Shown piece after piece: positions 27,783 to 35,630 of a stretch of DNA of 64,000 nt; the stretch's first letter is position 1; every line of letters begins with the position of its first letter. The stretch is taken from positions 186,001-250,000 of the forward strand of contig NZ_WNJZ01000001.1 in the NCBI RefSeq assembly GCF_024433635.1, given 5' to 3'. This stretch comes from Ruminococcus sp. zg-924. Its GTDB lineage: Bacteria > Bacillota > Clostridia > Oscillospirales > Acutalibacteraceae. The position numbers were made by a program, and so were the translations under genes. A model generated the notes under the pieces. It did no database searches and was not told the DNA's origin. It saw only the letters and a program-made list of their open reading frames with translations.

Positions 27783-28037
27783 TTTATCACCGACTTTCAA
27801 TAATTTGCGGATTATATTTCCGCATTTTTTTAATAATATCATAAGCGGAAATTTTTTACAATAATATTATGATTTGAGTTGCGTTGTTTTTCCACAAATG
27901 AAATTTTTTTGAAATAAGTGTTTTTTCAAGCTGTTTTTTAAAGGTTTGCGGATAAAATTGCTTTGGAATATATTTTTGGGTGATTATACCGCCGCTTTTG
28001 ATTAATGCTATTAATGCAGGAGCTTGGAGGTGATAAA

Positions 28038-29258
28038 ATGAGAGCAAAAAAAATATTTAAATTTTGTTATACGGTGACAGCTTTGTCTGCTCTTGCGCTG
28101 TTTGGCTGCACTGCGTTCTTTGCGTCTTCAATACCGGATAGCTTTACTGTGACAGATGAAAGCACAGTGCAGGGTTTAAGCGCAATGCCGGCACTGACCA
28201 TTGTAAAGGACGAAAAAGTTAACGCAAACGGAGAAGGCGGAAACGGACAGCTTGTGTTTGCTAATATATTTCCCGTTAAAAGCGTAAGTATTACAAGCCG
28301 TGAGGATATTAAGGTTATACCCGGCGGCACACCGTTTGGCGTTGAAATTTTCACAAGCGGAGTTATGGTCGTAAAAACAGAGGAGCTTGCGTCAAACGGC
28401 AGAAAAAGCAGTCCCGCTGTTGACGCTGGTATAAAGGTTGGCGACACTATAAAAAGCGTAAACGGTGATGTTGTGCTGAACAATTCGCAGCTTTCTAAGC
28501 TTGTCAATAAAAGCAACGGTAAGCCGCTTGTGTTTGAGGTTAGCAGAGATATGCAGGACTTTACTACAAGCGTTACTCCGATTAAAATGGGTGAGAACAA
28601 CTACAAAATAGGACTTTGGATACGGGACAGCTCGGCAGGCATAGGCACAACTACCTTTTATTGCAATGAAAACGGTGGATTTGCAGGGCTTGGGCACGGC
28701 ATATGTGACGTTGACACAGGAGGACTTATGCCGCTTGACCACGGTATGATTTTAAATGCGAGTATAGACACGATTACAAAGGGCATAGAGGGAACACCCG
28801 GAAGCCTTAACGGGCACTTTGAGTTAGGCGCAGTTGGAAAGCTTAATGATAATATGGAAACAGGCGTTTACGGAACTGTAAATAAAATGCCGGACAATCT
28901 GGAAAATGAGGTTTCCGTAGCCTCAATTCAGGAGGTAAAAACAGGCAAAGCCACATTGCTGACAACCTTAAACGGGGACGAGCCGGGCGAATATGACATT
29001 GAAATAGAGAGCATAGGCTATGATGAAAACAACAAGACAAAGAATATGGTTATAAGGATAACAGATGAGGAGCTTAAAAGCAAAACAGGCGGAATAGTGC
29101 AGGGTATGAGCGGAAGCCCGATAATTCAAAACGGCAAGCTTGCCGGTGCAGTTACACACGTATTTGTCAATGCTCCCGACAAGGGTTATGCAATTTTTGC
29201 CGAGAATATGCTGTCTGATTATGCAAGGTCAACAGGGCTGTATGATGAGGCTGCTTAA
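28038..29258 (+). CDS. spoIVB: SpoIVB serine peptidase (stage IV sporulation, sigma-K checkpoint)
   Basis: This 406-residue protein has an N-terminal membrane anchor (residues 5-27), a PDZ domain around residues 115-185 (SSPAVDAGIKVGDTIKSVNG), and an S55 peptidase domain with the catalytic His in GLGHGICD and Ser in GMSGSPIIQ. SpoIVB is secreted from the forespore and triggers pro-sigma-K processing in the intermembrane space. spo0A follows, the order kept in most spore formers. The start is the ATG behind CTTGGAGGTG; an in-frame ATG 33 bases earlier is less likely. Confidence 0.95.
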   Translation: MRAKKIFKFCYTVTALSALALFGCTAFFASSIPDSFTVTDESTVQGLSAMPALTIVKDEKVNANGEGGNGQLVFANIFPVKSVSITSREDIKVIPGGTPFGVEIFTSGVMVVKTEELASNGRKSSPAVDAGIKVGDTIKSVNGDVVLNNSQLSKLVNKSNGKPLVFEVSRDMQDFTTSVTPIKMGENNYKIGLWIRDSSAGIGTTTFYCNENGGFAGLGHGICDVDTGGLMPLDHGMILNASIDTITKGIEGTPGSLNGHFELGAVGKLNDNMETGVYGTVNKMPDNLENEVSVASIQEVKTGKATLLTTLNGDEPGEYDIEIESIGYDENNKTKNMVIRITDEELKSKTGGIVQGMSGSPIIQNGKLAGAVTHVFVNAPDKGYAIFAENMLSDYARSTGLYDEAA

Positions 29259-29288
29259 AGTGGCTTTAGGCGGAAACATTATGCTCTT

Positions 29289-29350
29289 ACGCAACAACAA
29301 AGGCAAGCTCTCAGGTTAAGAGCTTGCCTTAATGCTTGTGTTGCGTTATT
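29289..29350 (+). terminator. Terminator between spoIVB and spo0A
   Basis: AAGGCAAGCTCT pairs with AGAGCTTGCCTT (12 bp), and an outer ACGCAACA/TGTTGCGT pair extends the stem; TTATTTT follows. The two genes are therefore separate transcription units. Confidence 0.8.
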
Positions 29351-29515
29351 TTATATTGAATCAATGTCAACTCCAAATTGTTGGAAAAAGCGAGATTATG
29401 GCGAGTGCTGAATGTTATCAGCGAGTTTTATTACAACTCGTCTATTATGGTCGGCTAAATTACGATTACAAAAATAATGAATATAAAATTTTTTTAAAAA
29501 AGTTTCTGTAAGCTC

Positions 29516-29544
29516 TTGCATTATTTACCAAAATATGGTAATAT
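29516..29544 (+). promoter_or_regulatory. spo0A promoter with an internal inverted repeat
   Basis: TTGCAT (29516-29521), 17 bases, TAATAT (29539-29544). A perfect 5-bp inverted repeat TACCA-AAATA-TGGTA (29526-29540) lies in the spacer and touches the -10, a good place for a repressor. The other part of the 319-base gap after spoIVB is the terminator and an AT-rich stretch without a gene. Confidence 0.6.
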
Positions 29545-29577
29545 TGGTACAACAACAAAACAGTTAGGGGATATAAA

Positions 29578-30348
29578 ATGGAAAATAAGATTTTAGCAAT
29601 TTTAACAGCAGAACCTCAGGAATTTAGCAGAGAACAGCTTGCTCATTTTGACAAATGCGGTATTGAACTGTCGATTTGCGGCAAAGACGGAATTGAGCTT
29701 ATGGAGCGGATTAATACGCTGAAGCCGAGAATTGTAATTGCCGATTTGTTTTTGAAGAAGATTGACGGAATCGGAGTTTTGCGCAGCGTAATTAACCAAG
29801 GTGAGAATCCGCCGGAGTTTGTTATGCTTTCAAGCTTTGACAGTCCTGTGCTTGAGCGTGAGGTGATAAACAGCGGAGCGTCGCTGTTTGCTTCATATCC
29901 CGTTGATACTGCCGCTCTTGCGCAGGAGATAGCAGGCCTTGTTAATGGCAGCAAGAAAGACAATATCCGTCACCTGAGCGAAGCAAAGGGCGATTCAATA
30001 GAGATGCAGGTGACTGAGATTCTGCACCAGATTGGTGTTCCTGCACATATTAAGGGCTATCACTACCTGAGAAGGTCGATTATTATGTCGATAGAAACTC
30101 CGGAAATTATCAACGCAGTTACAAAGAAGCTTTATCCGTCGGTTGCTAAGCTTTATGAAACAACCTCTTCAAGGGTAGAAAGAGCTATTCGTCACGCTAT
30201 TGAGGTTGCGTGGGACAGGGGAGATGTTGATGTACTGAACTCTTATTTTGGATATACTATTCACAACGGCAGAGGGAAGCCGACAAACAGCGAGTTTATT
30301 GCAATGATTTCTGATAAGCTGAGATTACAGCTTAAAAATGCAGGTTAA
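29578..30348 (+). CDS. spo0A: Stage 0 sporulation protein A with a degenerate receiver domain
   Basis: This 256-residue protein has an N-terminal receiver fold and a C-terminal Spo0A DNA-binding domain. The DNA-binding half is textbook, with SSRVERAIRHAIEVAWDRG as the recognition region. The receiver is not. The phosphoacceptor Asp is kept at D56 (IVIADLFL), but the acidic pair that holds magnesium is replaced by A11-E12, the conserved Thr/Ser is S85, and the conserved Lys before Pro is Y107 (FASYPVD). Spo0A is the master regulator of sporulation entry. Whether this copy is phosphorylated in the normal way is open. It sits beside spoIVB as usual. Confidence 0.95.
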   Translation: MENKILAILTAEPQEFSREQLAHFDKCGIELSICGKDGIELMERINTLKPRIVIADLFLKKIDGIGVLRSVINQGENPPEFVMLSSFDSPVLEREVINSGASLFASYPVDTAALAQEIAGLVNGSKKDNIRHLSEAKGDSIEMQVTEILHQIGVPAHIKGYHYLRRSIIMSIETPEIINAVTKKLYPSVAKLYETTSSRVERAIRHAIEVAWDRGDVDVLNSYFGYTIHNGRGKPTNSEFIAMISDKLRLQLKNAG

Positions 30349-30369
30349 TACAAAGACACACAAAAACAG

Positions 30370-30404
30370 AGCCTTGGCTTTTGACGGTCAAGGCTTTGCT
30401 TTTT
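30370..30404 (+). terminator. Terminator of spo0A
   Basis: AGCCTTG pairs with CAAGGCT around a short loop, followed by TTGCTTTTTT, 22 bases after the stop. Confidence 0.8.
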
Positions 30405-30428
30405 TAGTTTTAGCTTAATAATAAAAGC

Positions 30429-30464
30429 AGCGGCGGCATACAGAGAAATCTGTATGCCGCCGCT
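30429..30464 (-). terminator. Terminator of adhE
   Basis: AGCGGCGGCATACAGA (30429-30444) pairs perfectly with TCTGTATGCCGCCGCT (30449-30464), with a 4-base loop. On the minus strand it is followed by GCTTTTATTATT. A 16-bp perfect GC-rich stem makes a strong terminator. Confidence 0.85.
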
Positions 30465-30489
30465 TATTGTTGATTTTATTTATTAGCGA

Positions 30490-33108
30490 TTATTTATTCT
30501 CGCCGTAGTAAGCTGCGAGGTACATATCCTTGATTTCGCTCATAAGCGGATATCTTGGGTTAGCGCCTGTGCACTGGTCGTCAAATGCGTTTTCAACCAT
30601 TTCATCAAGAGTTGCAAGGAAGTCCTCTTCCTTAATGCCGTACTCTGCGATAGTCTTCTTGATGCCAACCTTAGCCTTAAGCTCGTCAATGCCCTTGAGG
30701 AAGTTCTCAAATACTTCTTCGTCGCTGTTGCCTGTGAAGCCGCAGAAACGTCCGCACTCTGCGTATCTCTCAAGAGTATGCGGGTACTTGTACTGTGAGA
30801 ATGTACCCATCTTTGTCGGAACCGAGCAAGCGTTGAACTTCATAACAAGGTTGATAAGAAGTGCGTTTGCAACGCCGTGCGGGAGGTGGTGATAAGCGCC
30901 GAGCTTATGAGCCATTGAGTGGCAAACACCGAGGAATGCATTGGCAAAAGCCATACCTGCCATTGTTGAAGCGTCAGCCATCTTCTCTCTTGCTTCCGGA
31001 TCGTTTGCACCGTTCTCGTATGCGCTCGGGAGGAATTTGAAGATGTTCTTCATAGCCTTGAGTGCAAGACCGTCTGTATAGTCAGTAGCCATAATGGAAG
31101 CGTAAGCCTCAAGTGCATGTGTCAAAGCGTCAATACCTGATGCGCTTGTAAGACCCTTAGGCTGGTTCATCATATTGTCAGCGTCGATAATAGCAATATT
31201 CGGGAGAAGCTCATAGTCAGCAAGCGGATACTTGATGCCTGTGTTCTCGTCTGTGATAACGGCAAACGGAGTAACCTCAGAGCCTGTACCTGATGAAGTT
31301 GGGATAGCAACAAAAGTAGCCTTTTCGCCCATCTTCGGGAAGGTGTAAACTCTCTTTCTGATATCCATAAAGCGCATAGCCATATCAAAGAAGTCTGCTT
31401 CCGGATGCTCATAGAGAACCCACATAATCTTAGCTGCGTCCATAGCAGAGCCACCGCCAAGTGCGATGATTGTGTCAGGCTCAAATGCTCTTATCTGCTT
31501 AACACCCTCAAGTGCGCAGCCGAGTGTCGGGTCCGGAGCAACGTCGAAGAAGCACTGATGCTGAATACCCATCTCGTCGAGCTTCTCCTCTATGCCCTTA
31601 GCGTAGCCATTCTTGTACAGGAACTGGTCTGTAACGATAAATGCCTTTTTCTTGCCCATAACTGTGCCAAGCTCATCAAGGGCAACCGGCATACAACCCT
31701 TCTTAAAGTAAACCTTTTGCGGTGCTCTGAACCAAAGCATATTCTCTCTCCTCTCGGCAACAGTCTTTATATTGATAAGGTGCTTAACGCCAACGTTCTC
31801 AGATACTGAGTTGCCGCCCCAAGAGCCGCAGCCAAGTGTGAGTGACGGAGCAAGCTTGAAGTTGTAAAGGTCGCCAATGCCGCCATGTGATGACGGAGTG
31901 TTGATAAGAATACGGCAGGTTTTCATAGCCTCGTAGTGCTTTTTAATTTTCTCTGTTTCTGACGGATGAATATAAAGTGAAGATGTGTGGCCGTAGCCGC
32001 CGTCTGCAACAAGTCTTTCAGCCTTTGCAATAGCGTCATCAAAGCTTTCAGCCTTGTAAAGTGCAAGTACAGGGGAGAGCTTCTCGTGAGCGAACTCCTC
32101 GCTGATGTCAACGCTTTCAACCTCACCAATAAGAATCTTTGTGCTTTCCGGAACGTCAACGCCTGCGAGCGCAGCGATTGTGTGAGCCTTCTGACCAACA
32201 ATCTTAGCGTTAAGAGAGCCGTTAATGAGGATTGTCTTTCTTACCTTATCAAGCTCGTCGCCCTTAAGGAAGTAGCAGCCTCTTGATTGAAATTCCTTCT
32301 TAACTGCATCATAAACATCAGCAACAGCTGTAACAGACTGCTCAGATGCGCAAATCATACCGTTGTCAAATGTCTTTGAGTGAATGATTGAGTTAACTGC
32401 AACCTTGATGTCTGCTGTTGAATCAATAATAACAGGTGTGTTACCTGCGCCAACACCAAGAGCCGGCTTGCCTGATGAATAAGCAGCCTTAACCATTCCC
32501 GGACCACCTGTTGCAAGAATTGTGTCTGAATTCTTCATAACCTCGTTTGTAAGCTCAAGTGACGGAATGTCAATCCAGCCGATAATTCCCTCCGGAGCGC
32601 CTGCTGCAACTGCTGCGTCAAGAACAACCTTTGCTGCTGCAATAGTTGACTTCTTTGCTCTTGGGTGTGGGCTGATGATGATAGCGTTTCTTGTCTTTAA
32701 AGCGATAAGTGTTTTGAAGATAGCTGTTGATGTCGGGTTTGTTGTCGGGATAACTGCTGCGATAAGACCGATAGGCTCTGCAACCTTTTTGATGCCGAAT
32801 GCCTTATCTTCTTCAATTACGCCGCAGGTTTTCTCATTCTTAAATTTGTTGTAGATATATTCTGCTGCATAGTGGTTCTTGATAACCTTATCTTCTACAA
32901 TACCCATGCCTGTTTCCTCAACCGCCATTTTTGCGAGAGGAATACGCTCTTTGTTTGCAGCGATTGCTGCTGCCTGAAAGATTTTGTCAACCTGTTCCTG
33001 TGTGTAGGTTGCAAATACCTTCTGGGCTTCTCTCATAGCGTTCATTTTAGCAACGAGAGCTTCAACATTATCGATGATTTCCGGTACTGCTGTTTCTTTC
33101 TTAGCCAT
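30490..33108 (-). CDS. adhE: Bifunctional acetaldehyde-CoA / alcohol dehydrogenase
   Basis: This 872-residue protein has an N-terminal aldehyde dehydrogenase (residues 1-430), with the catalytic Cys in FDNGMICASEQSV, and a C-terminal iron-dependent alcohol dehydrogenase (residues 450-872). The latter has GGGSAMDAAK and the metal-binding histidines in GVCHSMAHKLGAYHHLPHG. It turns acetyl-CoA to ethanol with two NADH, the main NADH sink of anaerobic fermentation, and forms spirosomes in relatives. The start is the ATG at 33108 behind GGAGGAG. Expression is probably under a strong promoter and Rex. Confidence 0.97.
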   Translation of the reverse strand: MAKKETAVPEIIDNVEALVAKMNAMREAQKVFATYTQEQVDKIFQAAAIAANKERIPLAKMAVEETGMGIVEDKVIKNHYAAEYIYNKFKNEKTCGVIEEDKAFGIKKVAEPIGLIAAVIPTTNPTSTAIFKTLIALKTRNAIIISPHPRAKKSTIAAAKVVLDAAVAAGAPEGIIGWIDIPSLELTNEVMKNSDTILATGGPGMVKAAYSSGKPALGVGAGNTPVIIDSTADIKVAVNSIIHSKTFDNGMICASEQSVTAVADVYDAVKKEFQSRGCYFLKGDELDKVRKTILINGSLNAKIVGQKAHTIAALAGVDVPESTKILIGEVESVDISEEFAHEKLSPVLALYKAESFDDAIAKAERLVADGGYGHTSSLYIHPSETEKIKKHYEAMKTCRILINTPSSHGGIGDLYNFKLAPSLTLGCGSWGGNSVSENVGVKHLINIKTVAERRENMLWFRAPQKVYFKKGCMPVALDELGTVMGKKKAFIVTDQFLYKNGYAKGIEEKLDEMGIQHQCFFDVAPDPTLGCALEGVKQIRAFEPDTIIALGGGSAMDAAKIMWVLYEHPEADFFDMAMRFMDIRKRVYTFPKMGEKATFVAIPTSSGTGSEVTPFAVITDENTGIKYPLADYELLPNIAIIDADNMMNQPKGLTSASGIDALTHALEAYASIMATDYTDGLALKAMKNIFKFLPSAYENGANDPEAREKMADASTMAGMAFANAFLGVCHSMAHKLGAYHHLPHGVANALLINLVMKFNACSVPTKMGTFSQYKYPHTLERYAECGRFCGFTGNSDEEVFENFLKGIDELKAKVGIKKTIAEYGIKEEDFLATLDEMVENAFDDQCTGANPRYPLMSEIKDMYLAAYYGENK

Positions 33109-33183
33109 GATTTTCTCCTCCATTTAGTAGTAGATTAATAAATAAAATCAACAGAAGTCTTGTTTCTTTCTTTCTGCAGTTTC

Positions 33184-33212
33184 ATTATATGAGATTGTTA
33201 AAAAATTGTCAA
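33184..33212 (-). promoter_or_regulatory. adhE promoter overlapped by a Rex-like operator
   Basis: Minus strand TTGACA (33212-33207), 17 bases, TATAAT (33189-33184), a near-consensus promoter. The stretch TTGACAATTTTTTAACAA (33212-33195) covers the -35 and spacer. Its right half TTAACAA matches the clostridial Rex site fully and its left half TTGACAA in 5 of 7 bases. Rex represses adhE at low NADH in related bacteria. Confidence 0.65.
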
Positions 33213-33829
33213 TATCTTTTTCAGTGAAATTATTGTAAAATCCGCCTTGTTTTTCCGCTTATATTCTGCCGGCGGAACAGTGCGGATTTTTGATAGTCTG
33301 TTTTGTATATTTTCTATATTACACGCAACAACATTTATGAATTTTGACGATTAATTTGTCGAATAAAGTCAGTAAGCTGCAAGGCAAAAAGAGTTTTGAA
33401 CAACATTTTTGCAATTAAGTTTTTAATCTTTGGATAAAACAGAGAATTAAAATTTCCTGTCAAAATTGATTATTTTGAAAGTAGTGTTAATTCGTATTTA
33501 ACAAATAAAATTTTATAGGAAACAATAAATTATTGTGTGATAATTTAAAAAATATAAACAAATACTAAAATCTGTATGATATTCCAAAAAAGCCCTACTA
33601 ACATTGGCGATTATGTGTATTGAAAAAAATAAATAATAATGGTAAGATTTAATTGAAAAGAGCATAAGTCAAAATCACGTAAAAATGGGGTGATTCCGAT
33701 GTACAGAGGTTTGTGTGAAATTACTTAAAAATTATTAAATTCAAGGAAGCTCACAAATAAAATTTAACTGATTATATCAATTCTTTTAGTAGTATTATTA
33801 TTAACACAGCAGAAAGGAGAAGCAAGCTT
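33213..33829. other. AT-rich intergenic region between adhE and the secreted protein gene
   Basis: No gene is convincing in these 617 bases. The sequence is very AT-rich, and promoters cannot be separated from background by eye. Two small items stand out: AATCAC/GTGATT arms at 33675-33696, and a 9-codon frame at 33700-33729 (MYRGLCEIT) preceded by GGGGTGA, an ideal ribosome site. The frame may be a chance match. Confidence 0.5.
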
Positions 33830-34744
33830 ATGAAAACAAGATTAAAGGCTATGATCGCTGTAATGCTGATTGTTTTAACAGCGGGTGTGTTTATTGTGCA
33901 ATCCTATGCAAGCGGCAATTTGAACCTTGGTGCTGCCGATAATAAGGAAACAGAATACAGTGATGAATACAGCACGGGCTATATTGACACAGCTGTTACT
34001 AAAACAGCGTCCGGCAGGTTCCAAAATGATAAGCTTGCAGGGACGCAGAAAAAGTTAGAGCTTGACGGACAAATGATTACGCTTAAGTATGATTATTCGT
34101 ATAACGATAATGAAATTGCAGTTGATAAAAGAGCAGACGTTTACGGCAGCGAGGACATTTTTATTGATGAAAACGGAACAGCATACCACTATTTATATGA
34201 TACCGATAAATTCCTTGGCTTTACAAATCCATCGACAAATTTAGACAAAATTAAAGGAAGCATTAAAGTAAATAAAGAAACGGCTGTAGATGTTGCAGCA
34301 GATTATTTGTCAAGCTTTGTGGAAAATTTTGAAGATTATGTATATACCGAAACGGTTGAGCAAGACGTCGGAGGCGTCGGAGTCTATGACGTCAGATTTT
34401 ATTATTACCTTAACGGTGTAAAAACTGACGATGTTGCTCGTGCGTGGATTACGCCGAACGGCGGTGTATTTTCAGCGTATTGCTTTAATATGGGCAAATA
34501 TTCCCGTTATCAGGGCAAGAGCTTACAAATGCGAAGCGACGATAATGCAGCATATGCCGATTTGAGTGATACAAATAACAGCGGTACAAGCGTTCAGGCT
34601 TATTTGCAGGCGGCAAAGAAACATAATATTGACGATAGCTATATTACAACCACTGATGATGGTCAGCTTATGCTCTATACCTTCAGCTGTGACGGCACAC
34701 CTGAGAGACATAAGGAGGAAATGCTGCCGATTGATGTAAAATAA
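33830..34744 (+). CDS. Secreted protein of unknown function
   Basis: This 304-residue protein has a signal peptide (residues 1-28, KAMIAVMLIVLTAGVFIV, cleavage near SYA-S) and no membrane segment after it. The mature part is acidic and rich in Asp, Tyr and Asn. Around residues 150-225 a helix (KETAVDVAADYLSSFVENF) is followed by strands with YDVRFYYYLNGVKTDD and WITPNGGVF. This is reminiscent of PepSY/YcdB-type inhibitory folds, but I do not recognise a family. It has its own terminator and a strong AGAAAGGAGAAG ribosome site. Confidence 0.75.
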   Translation: MKTRLKAMIAVMLIVLTAGVFIVQSYASGNLNLGAADNKETEYSDEYSTGYIDTAVTKTASGRFQNDKLAGTQKKLELDGQMITLKYDYSYNDNEIAVDKRADVYGSEDIFIDENGTAYHYLYDTDKFLGFTNPSTNLDKIKGSIKVNKETAVDVAADYLSSFVENFEDYVYTETVEQDVGGVGVYDVRFYYYLNGVKTDDVARAWITPNGGVFSAYCFNMGKYSRYQGKSLQMRSDDNAAYADLSDTNNSGTSVQAYLQAAKKHNIDDSYITTTDDGQLMLYTFSCDGTPERHKEEMLPIDVK

Positions 34745-34772
34745 ATTTAATTACTGTTAGCTAATTTAGATA

Positions 34773-34814
34773 AACAGGGTGCAGGAAATAAGCTTGTGTT
34801 TTCTGCACCCTGTT
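34773..34814. terminator. Bidirectional terminator
   Basis: AACAGGGTGCAG pairs with CTGCACCCTGTT, extended by AAA/TTT, between two convergent genes. Confidence 0.85.
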
Positions 34815-34824
34815 GTTATATATA

Positions 34825-35313
34825 TCAATACCCAAAAACGCCGTCAAGGCTTTCATCGTTGTGAATCCAGTCCTCAACATAAATTGCAGTAAATTCCGTT
34901 TTTGTATTTCTGATAATAACCTTTTTAATTCCCGAATTGATTATCATTCTTTTGCACATAGCGCACGAGTTTGCGTGATCAATATATTCGCCTGTCTTTG
35001 CGTTCTTGCCAACAAGGTACATTGTTGCGCCTATCATATCGTTTCTTGCGGCATGTATAATGGCGTTTGCCTCTGCGTGAACACTGCGGCACAGCTCATA
35101 TCGCTCGCCCCTTGGGATATTCTTTGTTTCTCTTATGCAGTGGCCAAGGTCTATGCAGTTTTTCCTGCCTCTTGGTGCGCCAACATAACCTGTTGAAATA
35201 ATTTGGTCACGGTTGACTATAATTGCGCCGAAATTGCGCCGCAGGCAGGTGCCTCTTTCTAAAACCGTTTCGGCAATATCAAGGTAATAATTATTCTTGT
35301 CGATTCTGTCCAT
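34825..35313 (-). CDS. dCMP deaminase family protein (ComEB-like)
   Basis: This 162-residue protein has the cytidine deaminase-type zinc site: SVHAEANAII (His, catalytic Glu) and SCAMCKRMII (two Cys). LGHCIRETKNIPRGERYELC, between them, is typical of ComEB and dCMP deaminases that also bind allosteric nucleotides. It deaminates dCMP to dUMP for thymidylate synthesis. ComEB itself is dispensable for competence. It stands alone between two terminator-like or promoter regions. Confidence 0.9.
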   Translation of the reverse strand: MDRIDKNNYYLDIAETVLERGTCLRRNFGAIIVNRDQIISTGYVGAPRGRKNCIDLGHCIRETKNIPRGERYELCRSVHAEANAIIHAARNDMIGATMYLVGKNAKTGEYIDHANSCAMCKRMIINSGIKKVIIRNTKTEFTAIYVEDWIHNDESLDGVFGY

Positions 35314-35563
35314 TTTGCTCGCCTCCGAACTGTTTTATTATATAAGTATATAATATCGTATTTTGCGGTGATAATCAACAGATTAAGCGTATTGATGAGT
35401 AAAAAATTTATTTTATTTTTAAGCTATATTGCCTTTGTCTTGTTCGGTAAAGCTTAAAGCGCAATATGAATTTGAGGGAAGGAGCTATTGTTAATTCTTA
35501 TACGGAAAAAACTGTGTTTTATGTGAATTAATTTGCTGATTTTCAGATAATTTTATTCATTTC

Positions 35564-35594
35564 GCTTGCAATTTGGCGCAAGCTATATTATCAT
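35564..35594 (+). promoter_or_regulatory. Promoter and candidate operator of the amino-acid ABC operon
   Basis: TTGCAA (35566-35571), 17 bases, TATCAT (35589-35594). Overlapping the -35 is a perfect inverted repeat GCTTGC-N8-GCAAGC (35564-35583). A 10-base direct repeat AAGCTATATT also occurs at 35421-35430 and 35580-35589, and ATATTGC/GCAATAT arms lie at 35426-35432 and 35461-35467. Together these suggest a regulator-binding region filling the 317-base gap, but no known site is recognised. Confidence 0.5.
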
Positions 35595-35630
35595 ATTATT
35601 TAACAATATGTTAAGAAAAGAGGACACAAA

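Noticed and set aside
28067-28600. Long antisense open frame of 177 codons within spoIVB
   Set aside because: It lies wholly opposite a convincing gene, has no ribosome site and reads as low-complexity Ser/Pro/Thr shadow sequence.
33660-33730. c-di-GMP-type riboswitch in the adhE-secreted protein gap
   Set aside because: Only a short AATCAC/GTGATT hairpin is present, and the conserved GEMM core is absent.
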